Source: DASXKD01 sp963734725
GTDB taxonomy: Bacteria; Actinomycetota; Actinomycetes; Streptosporangiales; Streptosporangiaceae
Reading direction: 5' to 3'
Assembly (NCBI GenBank): GCA_963734725.1
Contig: CAVTIX010000018.1
Coordinates: 1-64,000, forward strand
DNA: 64,000 nucleotides
How positions within the stretch are numbered: the stretch's first letter is position 1; every line of letters begins with the position of its first letter. Of the stretch, positions 45,666 to 54,620 are shown piece by piece. The translations under genes were made by a program, and so were the position numbers. The notes below the pieces were generated by a model. The model saw only the letters and a list, made by a program, of their open reading frames with translations. It did no database searches and was not told the DNA's origin.

Positions 45666-45977
45666 GTTGCACGCCAGCCGATCCAGCGGCGCAACCGGTA
45701 GAAGCCTCACCTGGGCCGCCAGGTAAGACGCAGGTCGTGGTCAGCTTGCTTTCAGCCCTCTTTCAGGTATCCGAGCAACCGTAGAACCGGCCGGAACGAC
45801 CGGGGATAGCGCGTGCCACCATTACGGCCGTAGGCAGTCCCCGGGCAAGCACCCCAGGATTTCCGGCCGCGATGTGATTGCCGGCCAGGCCAGCCCGCGC
45901 CGGCATCGCCCTGCTCATGCCCCGGGGCCAACGGCCCGGCCCGCGGGCATCAACACGGCCACCGGGAGAGAAGTCAC
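45666..45977. other. Intergenic, no gene supported
   Basis: Nothing beyond a probable promoter for the STAS gene. Confidence 0.3.
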
Positions 45978-46358
45978 ATGCCTGACGTCAGCAGCCCCAG
46001 CGGGGTAATCAGCGCCGTGCGCGTGGTGGCGGCGCCCGAGGAGATCGACATCACCACCGCTTACCGGCTGCGGGCGGCCCTCGCAGCGGCTGTGCGCGGG
46101 CACGCGACCGTGGTCGTCAACATGACCCGGACGCACGCCTGCGACACCGCCGGGCTGCACGTCCTGGTGCGCGCGCACCGGCGAGCGCTAGCCCAAGGCG
46201 GCGAACTGCGGCTGGCGATGCCCAGCCCTGATGTCCGCCGGCTCTTCGCGATCACCGGCCTCGACCGCGTGATCCGGCACTTCGCCAGCCTGGACGAGGC
46301 GCTTGCCCAAACGCCCGCCGACGCTAGCCGGCTACCGTTGCCCAGCGACGCAGCGTGA
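45978..46358 (+). CDS. STAS-domain anti-sigma factor antagonist
   Basis: The 126-residue protein has the single STAS fold: VVAAPEEIDITTAYRLRAAL, ATVVVNMTRTHACDTAGLHV, LAQGGELRLAMPSPDVRRLF and ITGLDRVIRHFASLDEAL. Such proteins release a sigma factor by binding an anti-sigma kinase. In SpoIIAA the phosphorylated residue is the second Ser of DSSGL. Here the motif is DTAGL, so this position is Ala and the usual switch is absent unless the Thr is used. No anti-sigma kinase is adjacent. Confidence 0.85.
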   Translation: MPDVSSPSGVISAVRVVAAPEEIDITTAYRLRAALAAAVRGHATVVVNMTRTHACDTAGLHVLVRAHRRALAQGGELRLAMPSPDVRRLFAITGLDRVIRHFASLDEALAQTPADASRLPLPSDAA

Positions 46359-46382
46359 TGATCGAGAAGGACCAAGGAAGTC

Positions 46383-46553
46383 ATGAGCCTCCGGGAGAAT
46401 CGGCAGGCTGCCCAGGAGCGAGATCGCCAGCAAGCAGAAGGTGACGGGGCGGGCCATCGGCGATACGCCAAGGCCTGGGAACTCCACAAGCTGGGCGTGC
46501 CGGTGATGTCGCCGAATGGCGGGCCCGACCCGGCGCTTACTGCATCGCTTTGA
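46383..46553 (+). CDS. Short hydrophilic protein
   Basis: Fifty-six residues start at ATG 46383 after AAGGAAG. The sequence is charged and helical at first (SLRENRQAAQERDRQQAEGD), then AKAWELHKLGVPVMSPNGG. It lies 24 bases after the STAS gene and is likely to be co-transcribed with it. No family is recognised. Confidence 0.5.
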   Translation: MSLRENRQAAQERDRQQAEGDGAGHRRYAKAWELHKLGVPVMSPNGGPDPALTASL

Positions 46554-46650
46554 TCACCGGGCCGGCGCCTTCCGGCGGGTGACCGCGGAGCTGAGCGCTG
46601 GCGCGCGGCTCGGCCTGCTGCTGCAGCCGCTGGCAGGGGATAATCGCGGA

Positions 46651-47406
46651 GTGAGTGATGAACGGGCCCGGGCCCGGGAGCCCTCGCAAGAAACCGGGGC
46701 AGCGGCCCTGAGCGCCGGGTGGTCGCATGGGCATCGGGACGTATCCGGTGGTTGGCTCCGGCCGACAGTGTTCGGCGCGGTCGATGGCCTGGTGACCAAC
46801 GCTTCGCTCATCGCCGGGGTGGGCGGTGGCGGCGTCTCGGCGCACGCGATCGTGCTCACCGGGGTGGCGGCGCTGGTCGCTGGCGCGTTCTCGATGGGCA
46901 CCGGCGAGTACATCTCGGTCACCAACCAAAACGAGTTGGTCCACGCCGAGGTTGCGCTCGAACGCCAGATGCTGGCTCGCTTTCCGGCAGCCGAGCAGGA
47001 CGAGCTTGCGGGCTACTTTCGCAGCTACGGCGCTGATCCCGACACCGCGGCCCGCATGGCCGCCGCCGTATCCCAGGACCCGGGCACCGCCCTGCGGGTG
47101 CACGCCCGTGAGGAGCTGGGCATCGACCCGCACGACCTGCCCTCGCCGCTTCTGGCGGGCACGGCGTCCCTGCTGGCGTTCTCTTTCGGCGCCTTGATAC
47201 CCCTGTTGCCTTATTTGCTCGGCTTCCCTGTGCTGGCCGCAACGCTGGTGATCACAGCGGTGGCCCTGGTCACCGGTGGGGCGGCTGTCGGCAGGCTCAC
47301 CGGCAGGTCCATGGTCCGCTCGGGCCTGCGCCAGCTCGCCCTCGGCGGCATCGCCATCGCGGTGACCTTCACCGTCGGCAGCCTCATCGGCGGCCACCCC
47401 GCCTAA
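46651..47406 (+). CDS. VIT1/CCC1-family transporter
   Basis: The 251-residue membrane protein has the VIT signature at the start (LRPTVFGAVDGLVTNASLIA, GVGGG) and GAFSMGTGEYISVTNQNELV, with a hydrophilic central loop (LERQMLARFPAAEQDELAGY) and three more helices at the C-terminus. This family moves Fe2+ or Mn2+ across membranes in plants, yeast and bacteria. I chose GTG 46651 as the start; the frame stays open to 46516, but the additional part overlaps the preceding short gene. Confidence 0.88.
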   Translation: MSDERARAREPSQETGAAALSAGWSHGHRDVSGGWLRPTVFGAVDGLVTNASLIAGVGGGGVSAHAIVLTGVAALVAGAFSMGTGEYISVTNQNELVHAEVALERQMLARFPAAEQDELAGYFRSYGADPDTAARMAAAVSQDPGTALRVHAREELGIDPHDLPSPLLAGTASLLAFSFGALIPLLPYLLGFPVLAATLVITAVALVTGGAAVGRLTGRSMVRSGLRQLALGGIAIAVTFTVGSLIGGHPA

Positions 47407-47549
47407 CGCACGTTCCATGCGGCGCCGGCCCGGCTTCTGCTGATCTCCCTCAGGTAGCCGAGGAGTCGGTCGTCATGTCCCGCCGGGCCACACGAATATC
47501 TTGATTGCCTCTATTCCCTGAGTCCCTCCAGATTAGATAGGGTCCAGGT
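47407..47549. promoter_or_regulatory. Upstream region of furA-katG
   Basis: The 143 bases before the Fur-family gene are relatively AT-rich around 47490-47540 and probably carry the promoter and a self-operator. I cannot point to a defined Fur box. Confidence 0.35.
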
Positions 47550-47969
47550 ATGCTCGCCGACCCGGCCGATCTGCTTCGTCAACGCGGCTACCGAGTCACC
47601 GGCCAGCGCCTGGCCGTCTTGCGGGCGGTCTCGCGTGAGCCCCACGTGACGGCCGATGCCGTAGCCAAGACCGTGCGGGCCGAGATAGGAGCTATCTCGC
47701 TCCAGGCGGTGTACGACGTGCTCGGCGTCCTGGTCGACGCGGGCCTGGTCCGGCGTATCCAGCCCGCTGGTTCGCCGGCGCGCTTCGAGGCCCGGGTCAG
47801 CGACAATCACCACCACGTGATCTGCCGCGCTTGCGGCCGCACGGCCGACGTGGACTGCGCGGTCGGCGCCGCGCCGTGCCTCACGGCGGTCGACGACAGG
47901 GGCTACGAGATCGACGAAGCCGAGGTCATCTACTGGGGACGCTGTCCGGAGTGCCAGTCCAAGACTTGA
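47550..47969 (+). CDS. furA: Fur-family repressor next to katG
   Basis: The 139-residue protein has the Fur winged helix (LLRQRGYRVTGQRLAVLRAV, AISLQAVYDVLGVLVDAGLV) and a metal-binding part with DNHHHVICRACG and a terminal CPEC. Members next to katG (FurA, CatR) sense metal and peroxide and repress katG and themselves. The gene lies 145 bases upstream of katG on the same strand, which supports this role. Confidence 0.92.
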   Translation: MLADPADLLRQRGYRVTGQRLAVLRAVSREPHVTADAVAKTVRAEIGAISLQAVYDVLGVLVDAGLVRRIQPAGSPARFEARVSDNHHHVICRACGRTADVDCAVGAAPCLTAVDDRGYEIDEAEVIYWGRCPECQSKT

Positions 47970-48114
47970 ACGTGAGCCCACGTCTATCGACCGGCACGCC
48001 GGTGCCGCAGCCAACGGGGAAGCGCAGGCGCGGCGGTTCCGAGCGTCCCGTCAAGCCACAGCGAAAGGGCACTCCGGTGCCTGGCAACCGCACCACAGCC
48101 CGAGGGAGGACAAC

Positions 48115-50280
48115 ATGGACGACGAGAGCACCTGCCCGGTCGCGCACTCGACGGAGGCCCGGTCGAACCGTGACTGGTGGCCGAATCAGCTGGACCTGAA
48201 GGCCCTCCAGCAGAACCCCCCCATGGCCAACCCCATGGGCGAGGACTTCAACTACGCGGCGGAGTTCAGCGCCCTCGACCTTGATGCCCTGAGGCGGGAC
48301 GTCGAGGCGGTGATGACGACGTCGCAGGACTGGTGGCCGGCCGACTACGGGCACTACGGCCCGCTCTTCATCCGGATGGCGTGGCACAGCGCGGGCACCT
48401 ACCGCATCCACGACGGCCGCGGCGGCGCGGGGAAGGGCACGCAGCGATTCGCTCCGCTCAACAGCTGGCCCGACAACGCGAGCCTCGACAAGGCGCGCAG
48501 GCTGCTCTGGCCGGTGAAGCAGAAGTACGGCCGGAAGATCTCCTGGGCCGACCTGATGGTCTTCGCGGGCAACTGCGCGCTGGAGTCGATGGGGCTCAAG
48601 GCCTTCGGCTTCGGTGGCGGGCGCGAGGACGTGTGGGAGCCCGAGGACATCAACTGGGGCGTGGAGTCCACGTGGCTCGGTGACGAGCGCTACAGCGGCG
48701 ACCGGGAGCTTGCGAATCCCTTCGGCGCCGTGCAGATGGGCCTGATCTACGTGAATCCGCAGGGCCCGAACGGCAACCCGGATCCGCTCGCCGCTGCCCG
48801 GGACATCCGGGAGACATTCCGCCGCATGGCCATGAACGACGAGGAGACGGTGGCGCTCATCGCCGGCGGGCACACGTTCGGCAAGACCCATGGTGCGGCG
48901 CCCGAATCGCACCTCGGCCGCGAGCCCGAAGGCGCGCCCATGCAGCAGCAGGGCCTCGGCTGGTCGAACGACTACGGCGCCGGCGCGGGCGACGACGCCA
49001 TCACCAGCGGGCTGGAGGGCGCCTGGACGCCTTCCCCGATCACGTGGGACAACTCCTACTTCGGGACCCTGTTCGGTTACGAGTGGCAGAAGGTGAAGAG
49101 CCCGGCCGGCGCGTGGCAGTGGATCCCGACGGATCCGGCCGCGGCGGACAGGGTGCCAGATCCCCAGGACCCGGCGAAAAGGCACCCACCGGTGATGCTC
49201 ACGACCGACCTCTCGCTGCGGATGGACCCGGTCTACGAGCCGATCTCGCGGCGCTTCTACGAAAACCCGCAGGAGCTGGCCGACGCCTTCGCCAAAGCGT
49301 GGTTCAAGCTGACGCACCGCGACATGGGGCCGATCGCCCGGTACCTGGGCCCGCTGGTTCCCGCGGCGCCGCAGATCTGGCAGGACCCCGTCCCGCCGGT
49401 CACGCACGAGCTGATCGGGCCGGCGGAGATCGCCGCGCTCAAGGCCGCGATCCTCGCCTCGGGGCTGACGATCTCCCAGCTGGTCTCGACCGCCTGGGCC
49501 GCGGCGTCGACGTTCCGCGGCACAGACAAGCGCGGTGGCGGCAACGGGGGGCGTATCCGCCTCGCCCCGCAGCACGACTGGGAGGTCAACAACCCCGCCG
49601 AGCTGGCGCAGGTGCTGCGGACCCTGGAGGGAATCCAGCGCGAGTTCAACAGCGGGGCGAAGCAGGTCTCCCTGGCCGACCTGATCGTGCTCGGCGGATG
49701 CGCAGCCGTGGAGCAGGCAGCGAAGAACGCCGGGCACGACGTCGAGGTTCCCTTCGCGCCCGGGCGCACGGATGCGTCTCAGGAGCAGACCGACGTGGAG
49801 TCGTTCGCCGTCCTCGAGCCGGCCGCCGACGGGTTCCGCAACTACCTCGGCAAGGTTCAGCGGGGGGTGGCGGAGCACACGCTCGTCGACCGGGCGAGCC
49901 TGCTGACGCTGACCGCGCCCGAGATGACTGTCCTCGTGGGCGGCCTTCGCGTCCTGAACACGAACTACGACCGGTCGAACGTCGGCGTGTTCACCGACCG
50001 GCCCGAGACGTTGACCAACGACTTCTTCGTGAACCTGCTCGACATGGGCACGGTGTGGCAGGCGACCGCCGAAGCCGAGGAGACGTTCGAGGGCCGTGAC
50101 CGCGGGACCGGGGAGCTGAAGTGGACCGGCAGCCGGTTCGACCTCGTCTTTGGCGCCAACTCCCAGCTCCGTGCGCTCGCTGAGGTCTACGCGAGCGACG
50201 ACTCGCAGCAGAAGTTCGTCAGTGACTTCGTTGCCGCGTGGGACAAGGTCATGAACCTCGATCGTTTCGACCGGGCCTGA
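48115..50280 (+). CDS. katG: Catalase-peroxidase
   Basis: The 721-residue haem enzyme removes H2O2 by catalase and peroxidase action. The distal site has RMAWHSAGTYR (Trp90, His91). The Tyr of MGLIYVNPQG and the Met of FRRMAMND complete the Met-Tyr-Trp adduct needed for catalase activity, and the proximal His is in IAGGHTFGKTHG. The second, haem-free domain follows (LAADLIVLGGCAAVEQ-type region). GAGGGAGGAC precedes the ATG. Length and motifs are complete. The 5' leader from 47970 contains a small hairpin (GGCACGCCGGTGCC). Confidence 0.97.
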   Translation: MDDESTCPVAHSTEARSNRDWWPNQLDLKALQQNPPMANPMGEDFNYAAEFSALDLDALRRDVEAVMTTSQDWWPADYGHYGPLFIRMAWHSAGTYRIHDGRGGAGKGTQRFAPLNSWPDNASLDKARRLLWPVKQKYGRKISWADLMVFAGNCALESMGLKAFGFGGGREDVWEPEDINWGVESTWLGDERYSGDRELANPFGAVQMGLIYVNPQGPNGNPDPLAAARDIRETFRRMAMNDEETVALIAGGHTFGKTHGAAPESHLGREPEGAPMQQQGLGWSNDYGAGAGDDAITSGLEGAWTPSPITWDNSYFGTLFGYEWQKVKSPAGAWQWIPTDPAAADRVPDPQDPAKRHPPVMLTTDLSLRMDPVYEPISRRFYENPQELADAFAKAWFKLTHRDMGPIARYLGPLVPAAPQIWQDPVPPVTHELIGPAEIAALKAAILASGLTISQLVSTAWAAASTFRGTDKRGGGNGGRIRLAPQHDWEVNNPAELAQVLRTLEGIQREFNSGAKQVSLADLIVLGGCAAVEQAAKNAGHDVEVPFAPGRTDASQEQTDVESFAVLEPAADGFRNYLGKVQRGVAEHTLVDRASLLTLTAPEMTVLVGGLRVLNTNYDRSNVGVFTDRPETLTNDFFVNLLDMGTVWQATAEAEETFEGRDRGTGELKWTGSRFDLVFGANSQLRALAEVYASDDSQQKFVSDFVAAWDKVMNLDRFDRA

Positions 50281-50382
50281 CCGGCCACGGCCTGGCGACG
50301 TTCACCGTCGGCAGGCCGCCGAACGGCGGTGCGGGCGCCGTGCGAGCCCGGGTCATCCGGCTCGCGCGGCGCCTTCCGCGGC

Positions 50383-50637
50383 TCAGCCGACCGGGCAGAA
50401 GTCGTGCTGGTACGCGCCGCTTAGCGTGCGTCGCACATCCTCCCCGGGCTGTATCGCACGCCCGCAGCGCGCACAGGTCTGCCCGCGCGCGTGCAGCTCA
50501 TTGCTTTCCAGAACGGCGTCGGGGCTCAACAGATGCTCGCCGGCATCCTCCATGTCGTGAGCCGTCTTGATACCGGGCAGCGGCAGATCAACACCTTCCG
50601 CCGGGCGGTCTGTGGGTGGTTCCTGTCCATCTCGCAT
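50383..50637 (-). CDS. Small zinc-ribbon-like protein
   Basis: About 84 residues, with an acidic helical N-terminus (KTAHDMEDAGEHLLSPDAVL) and a C-terminal CARCGRAIQPGEDVRRTLSG, AYQHDFCPVG. Cys-X2-Cys and His-X2-Cys spacing suggests one zinc. The start at 50637 has no strong ribosome binding site; the frame is open upstream to 50754. It is convergent with katG. Confidence 0.6.
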   Translation of the reverse strand: MRDGQEPPTDRPAEGVDLPLPGIKTAHDMEDAGEHLLSPDAVLESNELHARGQTCARCGRAIQPGEDVRRTLSGAYQHDFCPVG

Positions 50638-50859
50638 TGTCGGCCAGCTCCCTGTCGCCGGAACCTTGGGTGGCGCCCGTTCCCGCAAAGGGGCCGTTGC
50701 GGCTGGCGCCACCTCATGGTCAAGGATGCCCCCCGGGGAGAGCAATACCCTCACCCGCGGCGGGGGGGTTCGGGCTAGGCGGGCGGCGCCGGGCCCGGAT
50801 CACGCCAGCGGATCGGGGGCGCCTGGTGTGCTGTCGTCTCCAGCCGTCAGACTGTGTCG

Positions 50860-51444
50860 ATGATGTTTGGTAACGCTGAGTCCGAGACCGGTCGGCTGGA
50901 GGCCTTCAGCGACGGCGTGCTCGCTGTGATCATCACGATCATGGCCCTCGAACTGCGGGCGCCGGGCGGCGGCAGCTTCACCGACCTGCGCGGCCGGCTC
51001 CCGGCGCTGCTGATCTACATCCTGAGTTTCGTGATCATCGGGATCTACTGGAACAACCATCATCACCTGCTCCGCGCCGCCCGCCGGGTTACCGGTGGGG
51101 TGATGTGGGCGAACCTGCACCTGCTGTTCTGGCTGTCGCTGATCCCGGTAATGACCGAGTGGGTCGGCGAGCACTACCGCGAGTCCGCTCCGGCGGCGAC
51201 GTACGCGCTGGTGGGCTTGGGGGCGGCGGTTGCGTTCACGATCCTCACCAGGGCGATCATCCGCGCCGACGGCAGGGACTCACTGGTGGCGCAGGCCATC
51301 GGCCGGGACTACAAGGGCCGCGTTTCGCTGCTCGCCTACGCGGCGGCGGCCGGGCTGGCGTTTGTCAGCCCGTGGCTTGCCTACGCCCTGATCGCGAGTG
51401 TGGCCGTGATGTGGTTTGTGCCCGACCGCCGCCTTAGCCGGTAA
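50860..51444 (+). CDS. TMEM175-family (DUF1211) potassium channel-like protein
   Basis: The protein of about 194 residues shows the family hallmark RLEAFSDGVLAVIITIMALE with the FSD motif that lines the pore in bacterial TMEM175 channels. Six helices can be seen (LPALLIYILSFVIIGIYWNN, LHLLFWLSLIPVMTEWVG, AATYALVGLGAAVAFTILT and others). It is a single-repeat form. The start is ATG 50860 or GTG 50854. Confidence 0.88.
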   Translation: MMFGNAESETGRLEAFSDGVLAVIITIMALELRAPGGGSFTDLRGRLPALLIYILSFVIIGIYWNNHHHLLRAARRVTGGVMWANLHLLFWLSLIPVMTEWVGEHYRESAPAATYALVGLGAAVAFTILTRAIIRADGRDSLVAQAIGRDYKGRVSLLAYAAAAGLAFVSPWLAYALIASVAVMWFVPDRRLSR

Positions 51445-51470
51445 GCAACCGCCGCCTTAGCCGGTAAGCA
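51425..51470. repeat. 23-bp tandem duplication over the stop codon
   Basis: Two perfect copies of a 23-base unit (starting ACCGCCGCCTTAGCC) lie head to tail. The first holds the stop codon TAA of the TMEM175 gene at 51442-51444. It is a recent slippage event without effect on the protein. Confidence 0.9.
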
Positions 51471-51571
51471 ACGGTCCCCAGCCCTCGCCCCGAGGCAAGG
51501 GCGCCGATGAGTCCGGCCGGCGTCCTACGTCAGCATGGGTAACGGACCACGAATCTTGAAAGGGAGCAGCC

Positions 51572-52438
51572 ATGACCGAGCCGAAGACGCACACGCTTGA
51601 TGCGCCGGGCGCCGTGTTGCACTACGACGTACGGAACAACGACGCCAGCACCAAACCGGTCCTGCTGCTCATCGGGTCGCCTATGGGCGCCGAGGGCTTC
51701 GTCACCCTGGCCGGGCACTTCACCGACCGCACGGTCGTGACCTATGACCCCCGCGGCGCGGGGCGCAGCAAGCGAACCGACGGCGCCCTGGAGACCGCGG
51801 TCGAGGAGCAGGCCGACGATCTGGACCGGCTGATCGATGCGCTGGGCGCCGGGCCGGCCGACATCTTCGCCAGCAGCGGTGGCGCGGTCAACGCCCTGGC
51901 CTTGGCCGCCAAGCACCCCGAGCAGATCCGCACCCTCGTGGCGCACGAGCCGCCGTCCGCCCAGGACCTGCCGGACCGCGAGCAGGTGCTGGCCGTGTGC
52001 GAGGGCATCAAGCAGACCTACCTGCGCGAGGGCTTCGGCCCGGGGATGGCGAAGTTCATCGCGCTCGTCAGCTACGACGGTCCGCTCCCCGACGGTTACG
52101 CGGACCAGCCCGGGCCCGATCCGGCCATGTTCGGGCTGCCGACCGAGGATGACGGCGCCCGCGACGATGCGCTCCTCCGCCTGAACATGCCTTCGTGCCC
52201 CGCCTACCGGCATGACTTCGACGCGCTCCGGGCAGCACCGTGCCGCATCGTCATCGGGGTCGGCGCGGAGTCGAGCGGGACGATTGCTGCGCGCGGGGGC
52301 ATCTCGGTGGCCGAGCGGCTCGGCGCGCCGCTCGTCACCTTCCCGGGCGACCATGGCGGATTCCTCGGCGGCGAGTACGGCGGCATGGGCAAGCCCGATG
52401 AGTTCGCCGCCACCCTGCGCGGGGTTCTCGACGACTGA
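51572..52438 (+). CDS. Alpha/beta hydrolase
   Basis: The 288-residue protein has the oxyanion region LLLIGSPMGAEGFVTLAGHF, VVTYDPRGAGRSKR and a nucleophile elbow IFASSGGAVNALALAAKHPE, then the acid/His part including FPGDHGGFLGG. The elbow reads ASSGG rather than G-x-S-x-G, so the nucleophile is one of two serines. AAAGGGAGCAGCC precedes the ATG. The substrate is unknown. Confidence 0.9.
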   Translation: MTEPKTHTLDAPGAVLHYDVRNNDASTKPVLLLIGSPMGAEGFVTLAGHFTDRTVVTYDPRGAGRSKRTDGALETAVEEQADDLDRLIDALGAGPADIFASSGGAVNALALAAKHPEQIRTLVAHEPPSAQDLPDREQVLAVCEGIKQTYLREGFGPGMAKFIALVSYDGPLPDGYADQPGPDPAMFGLPTEDDGARDDALLRLNMPSCPAYRHDFDALRAAPCRIVIGVGAESSGTIAARGGISVAERLGAPLVTFPGDHGGFLGGEYGGMGKPDEFAATLRGVLDD

Positions 52439-52454
52439 CGGGCGCACTGCGGGG

Positions 52455-52802
52455 TTACCCGGCGGGCAGGCGGGCCTTCGGCAGGGACGCGACGACCAGG
52501 TCGTAAGAGTCGCCGAGCATGTCGGTCACCATCTGGTCGGGCAGCGATCCGTCGAGGGTGAGCGTGTTCCAGTGCCGCTTGTTCAGGTGGTAGCCGGGGC
52601 CGATGGCCGGGTAGGTGGCGCGCAACTGGACCGCGAGTTCCGGGTCGCATTTGATGCTCAGTTGCAACGGGTCGCCGTCCAGGTCGCTTAGCGCGAACAT
52701 CTTCCCCGCGACCTTGAACACCGATACCTCGTCCCCGAACGGAAAGTCCTCCACCGCACCGGGCAGGGCCAGGCATGCCGTCTTGAGCTCATGCGCATCC
52801 AC
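52455..52802 (-). CDS. MmcQ/YjbR family protein
   Basis: The 115-residue protein has the family pattern: LKTACLALPGAVEDFPFGDE, VSVFKVAGKMFALSDLDGDP, LQLSIKCDPELAVQLRATYP, GYHLNKRHWNTLTLDGSLPD. The fold is CyaY-like and is thought to bind DNA. It is convergent with the hydrolase gene with a 16-base gap. Confidence 0.92.
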   Translation of the reverse strand: MDAHELKTACLALPGAVEDFPFGDEVSVFKVAGKMFALSDLDGDPLQLSIKCDPELAVQLRATYPAIGPGYHLNKRHWNTLTLDGSLPDQMVTDMLGDSYDLVVASLPKARLPAG

Positions 52803-52874
52803 GACGCGCCCTCCTGATCTTCCGCCTTGCGTTTCGCCGAGGGAGCTATCGGCGTCGCCTGACCGGCGAGGTGG

Positions 52875-53711
52875 TCAATGACCCGGCTCGCCCGGCGCCG
52901 GGACCTGGCCGCTGGCCGCCTCGGTGCGCTCCGGCAGCAGCAGCAACGCACCCACGAGGAAGCAGACCGCGCCGACGAACGTGCCCAGGTTCGCCCGCTC
53001 CGCGTTCCGCAGCGCGCCGGTGGCCGGGTTGATGTAGCCGGCCACGGCGGAGACGCCGAAGGCGATGGACCCGAGCAGGTTCAGCAGCGTTATCCACCAC
53101 GACCACAAGCGGGGCCGCCAGGCAGCCCAGGCGTGGCAGACCTCGTACCAGGCCAGCAGGCTGGCGGCCAGGAAGCAGATGGACCCGACGGCGTCGGGTC
53201 GCCATACGTGCCGGTGCGCGGCTTCCGCGGTCAGGTTGGTCGCCATGGCAACGCCGGTGCTGACGTTGAAGTAGACGGTGCCGACGAGCTGTATCCCGCA
53301 CGCCCACCAGTCGATCCTTCGTGGCTGGTAGACGAAGAAGCGCCGGTGGCGGGGGTTTTGCGCCGCGGGCGCCGCGTCGACCGCCTCCCGGTAGGTGAGG
53401 AACGCCGCCGAGGTGAAGAACAGGGAGCCGATGAAGAACGTCACCGAGTCCCAGCGTGTCCCGACCGCATTCACATACCCGGGCAGCGCCCCCAGCGCGA
53501 AAAGCACCGATCCCACGGCGAACAGGACACCGATCCACCAGCCCCTGGCCCTGGGCGCCCACCATGTTGACCCGCCGGCCTGGGCGGCGTCCTGATGCTT
53601 GCGGTGATGCCTGGACTCCCAGCGGACCACCAGGCCGTCCGGGCGCATGTGATCGACGAACGTCACGGCGCCGATCCCGGCCCCGTTCCCGCCCCTGTCC
53701 TGCCCGGTCAT
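52875..53711 (-). CDS. YrhK-domain membrane protein
   Basis: The 278-residue protein has about eight helices. Two repeats carry the YrhK pattern (GWWIGVLFAVGSVLFALGAL with FFIGSLFFTSAAFLTYREAV, and IDWWACGIQLVGTVYFNVST with GSICFLAASLLAWYEV). A third pair is near the end (LLNLLGSIAFGVSAVAGYI, GAVCFLVGALLLLPERTE). The start at ATG 53711 has GAGG upstream; the frame is open to 53846. No role is known. Confidence 0.85.
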   Translation of the reverse strand: MTGQDRGGNGAGIGAVTFVDHMRPDGLVVRWESRHHRKHQDAAQAGGSTWWAPRARGWWIGVLFAVGSVLFALGALPGYVNAVGTRWDSVTFFIGSLFFTSAAFLTYREAVDAAPAAQNPRHRRFFVYQPRRIDWWACGIQLVGTVYFNVSTGVAMATNLTAEAAHRHVWRPDAVGSICFLAASLLAWYEVCHAWAAWRPRLWSWWITLLNLLGSIAFGVSAVAGYINPATGALRNAERANLGTFVGAVCFLVGALLLLPERTEAASGQVPAPGEPGH

Positions 53712-53836
53712 TGCCCCGTCCTCACTGCTCACCCCAAGCGTCCCAGACACAAGCCCGCTCGTCAGCCGCACCGCCGCGCGTGGCCAGCGCGGCGGCCCAG
53801 GGTAACCACAGCACGGGGCTGGTGCGTTGAATGGGC

Positions 53837-53950
53837 ATGGGAACACAGCGGCCGGACTTCGCGGAGTTCTACCGCAGGTCCAAGGACGAGTGCCTGTTCA
53901 CCGTCTTGCTCAGTGTCGGCGACAAGGACACGGCGCAGGACCTGTTCAGG
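53837..53950 (+). pseudogene. ECF sigma factor 5' fragment
   Basis: About 38 residues (RPDFAEFYRRSKDECLFTVL, LSVGDKDTAQDLF) match the start of SigE-type ECF sigma factors. The sequence then runs into the 3' end of the convergent cupin gene, so the rest was lost. The start ATG 53831 or 53837 remains. Confidence 0.6.
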
Positions 53951-54620
53951 ACGCGGTGGCCTTCGCGGCGGGACTGCCACCCGGGTGGAAGACGCCGAGC
54001 ACCCACAGCGTGCCCGGCCCGGTGTTCTCCAGGCAGTGCTGCTGCCCGGGCGGCAGGTGGATGCAGGCGCCCGGGGCGAGGGGATGCTCGGCCGGCCCGG
54101 CGTGCAGCACGCCCTCGCCCGCCAGCACCAGCACCACTTCGTCGTAGGTGTGACTGTGCAGCGGGGCGCGGCCGGGCGGTATCTCGCCCACGAACTGGGT
54201 GGCTGCCTCGCACCCGTTGCCCGGCCCGAACAGGACCCGGAACCGCCGGTCCCCGGTGGTCTCGACCGGGCGGTCACCCAGTTCGGTCAGCCGCGGTTGC
54301 GCCGCTCCGGCCGGCGCGGCGCGGCCAGCGTTCGGGCCGGCGGGCAGCGTGACGCTGTCCAGCGTGAGCGGCCCCGGAGCGCTGGCGGCGAGGCGGTAAG
54401 GCGCACCCGGCGGCAGCCACACCGCGGTGTCCCGCCGGATCGGCGCGGCCGGGTCATCCCCGGACGTCAGCAGGCCGGTCCCGTCGATCACGTACCAAAG
54501 TTCGCCGCCCGGGCCGGCCACCGCCTCGACCCACGACCCCGGGGGCACCGCCACCCGCCGCCGGACCAGGCCGTCCCCGCCCGGCGCGGTGTCCACGAGA
54601 GTGCGCACGACCACGTCCAT
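53946..54620 (-). CDS. Bicupin protein
   Basis: The 224-residue protein holds two cupin barrels. The first has SWVEAVAGPGGELWYVIDGT and VWLPPGAPYRL. The second has APLHSHTYDEVVLVLAGEGV with the metal-binding HSHxxxE pattern and HLPPGQQHCLENTG, with a final His. Only the second barrel has the full metal set. Such proteins are dioxygenases, isomerases or sugar-binding regulators. It reads towards the sigma fragment. Confidence 0.88.
   Translation of the reverse strand: MDVVVRTLVDTAPGGDGLVRRRVAVPPGSWVEAVAGPGGELWYVIDGTGLLTSGDDPAAPIRRDTAVWLPPGAPYRLAASAPGPLTLDSVTLPAGPNAGRAAPAGAAQPRLTELGDRPVETTGDRRFRVLFGPGNGCEAATQFVGEIPPGRAPLHSHTYDEVVLVLAGEGVLHAGPAEHPLAPGACIHLPPGQQHCLENTGPGTLWVLGVFHPGGSPAAKATAS

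Noticed and set aside
47926..49878. Minus-strand frame of 650 codons
   Set aside because: It is the antisense shadow of katG, whose motifs are complete on the plus strand.
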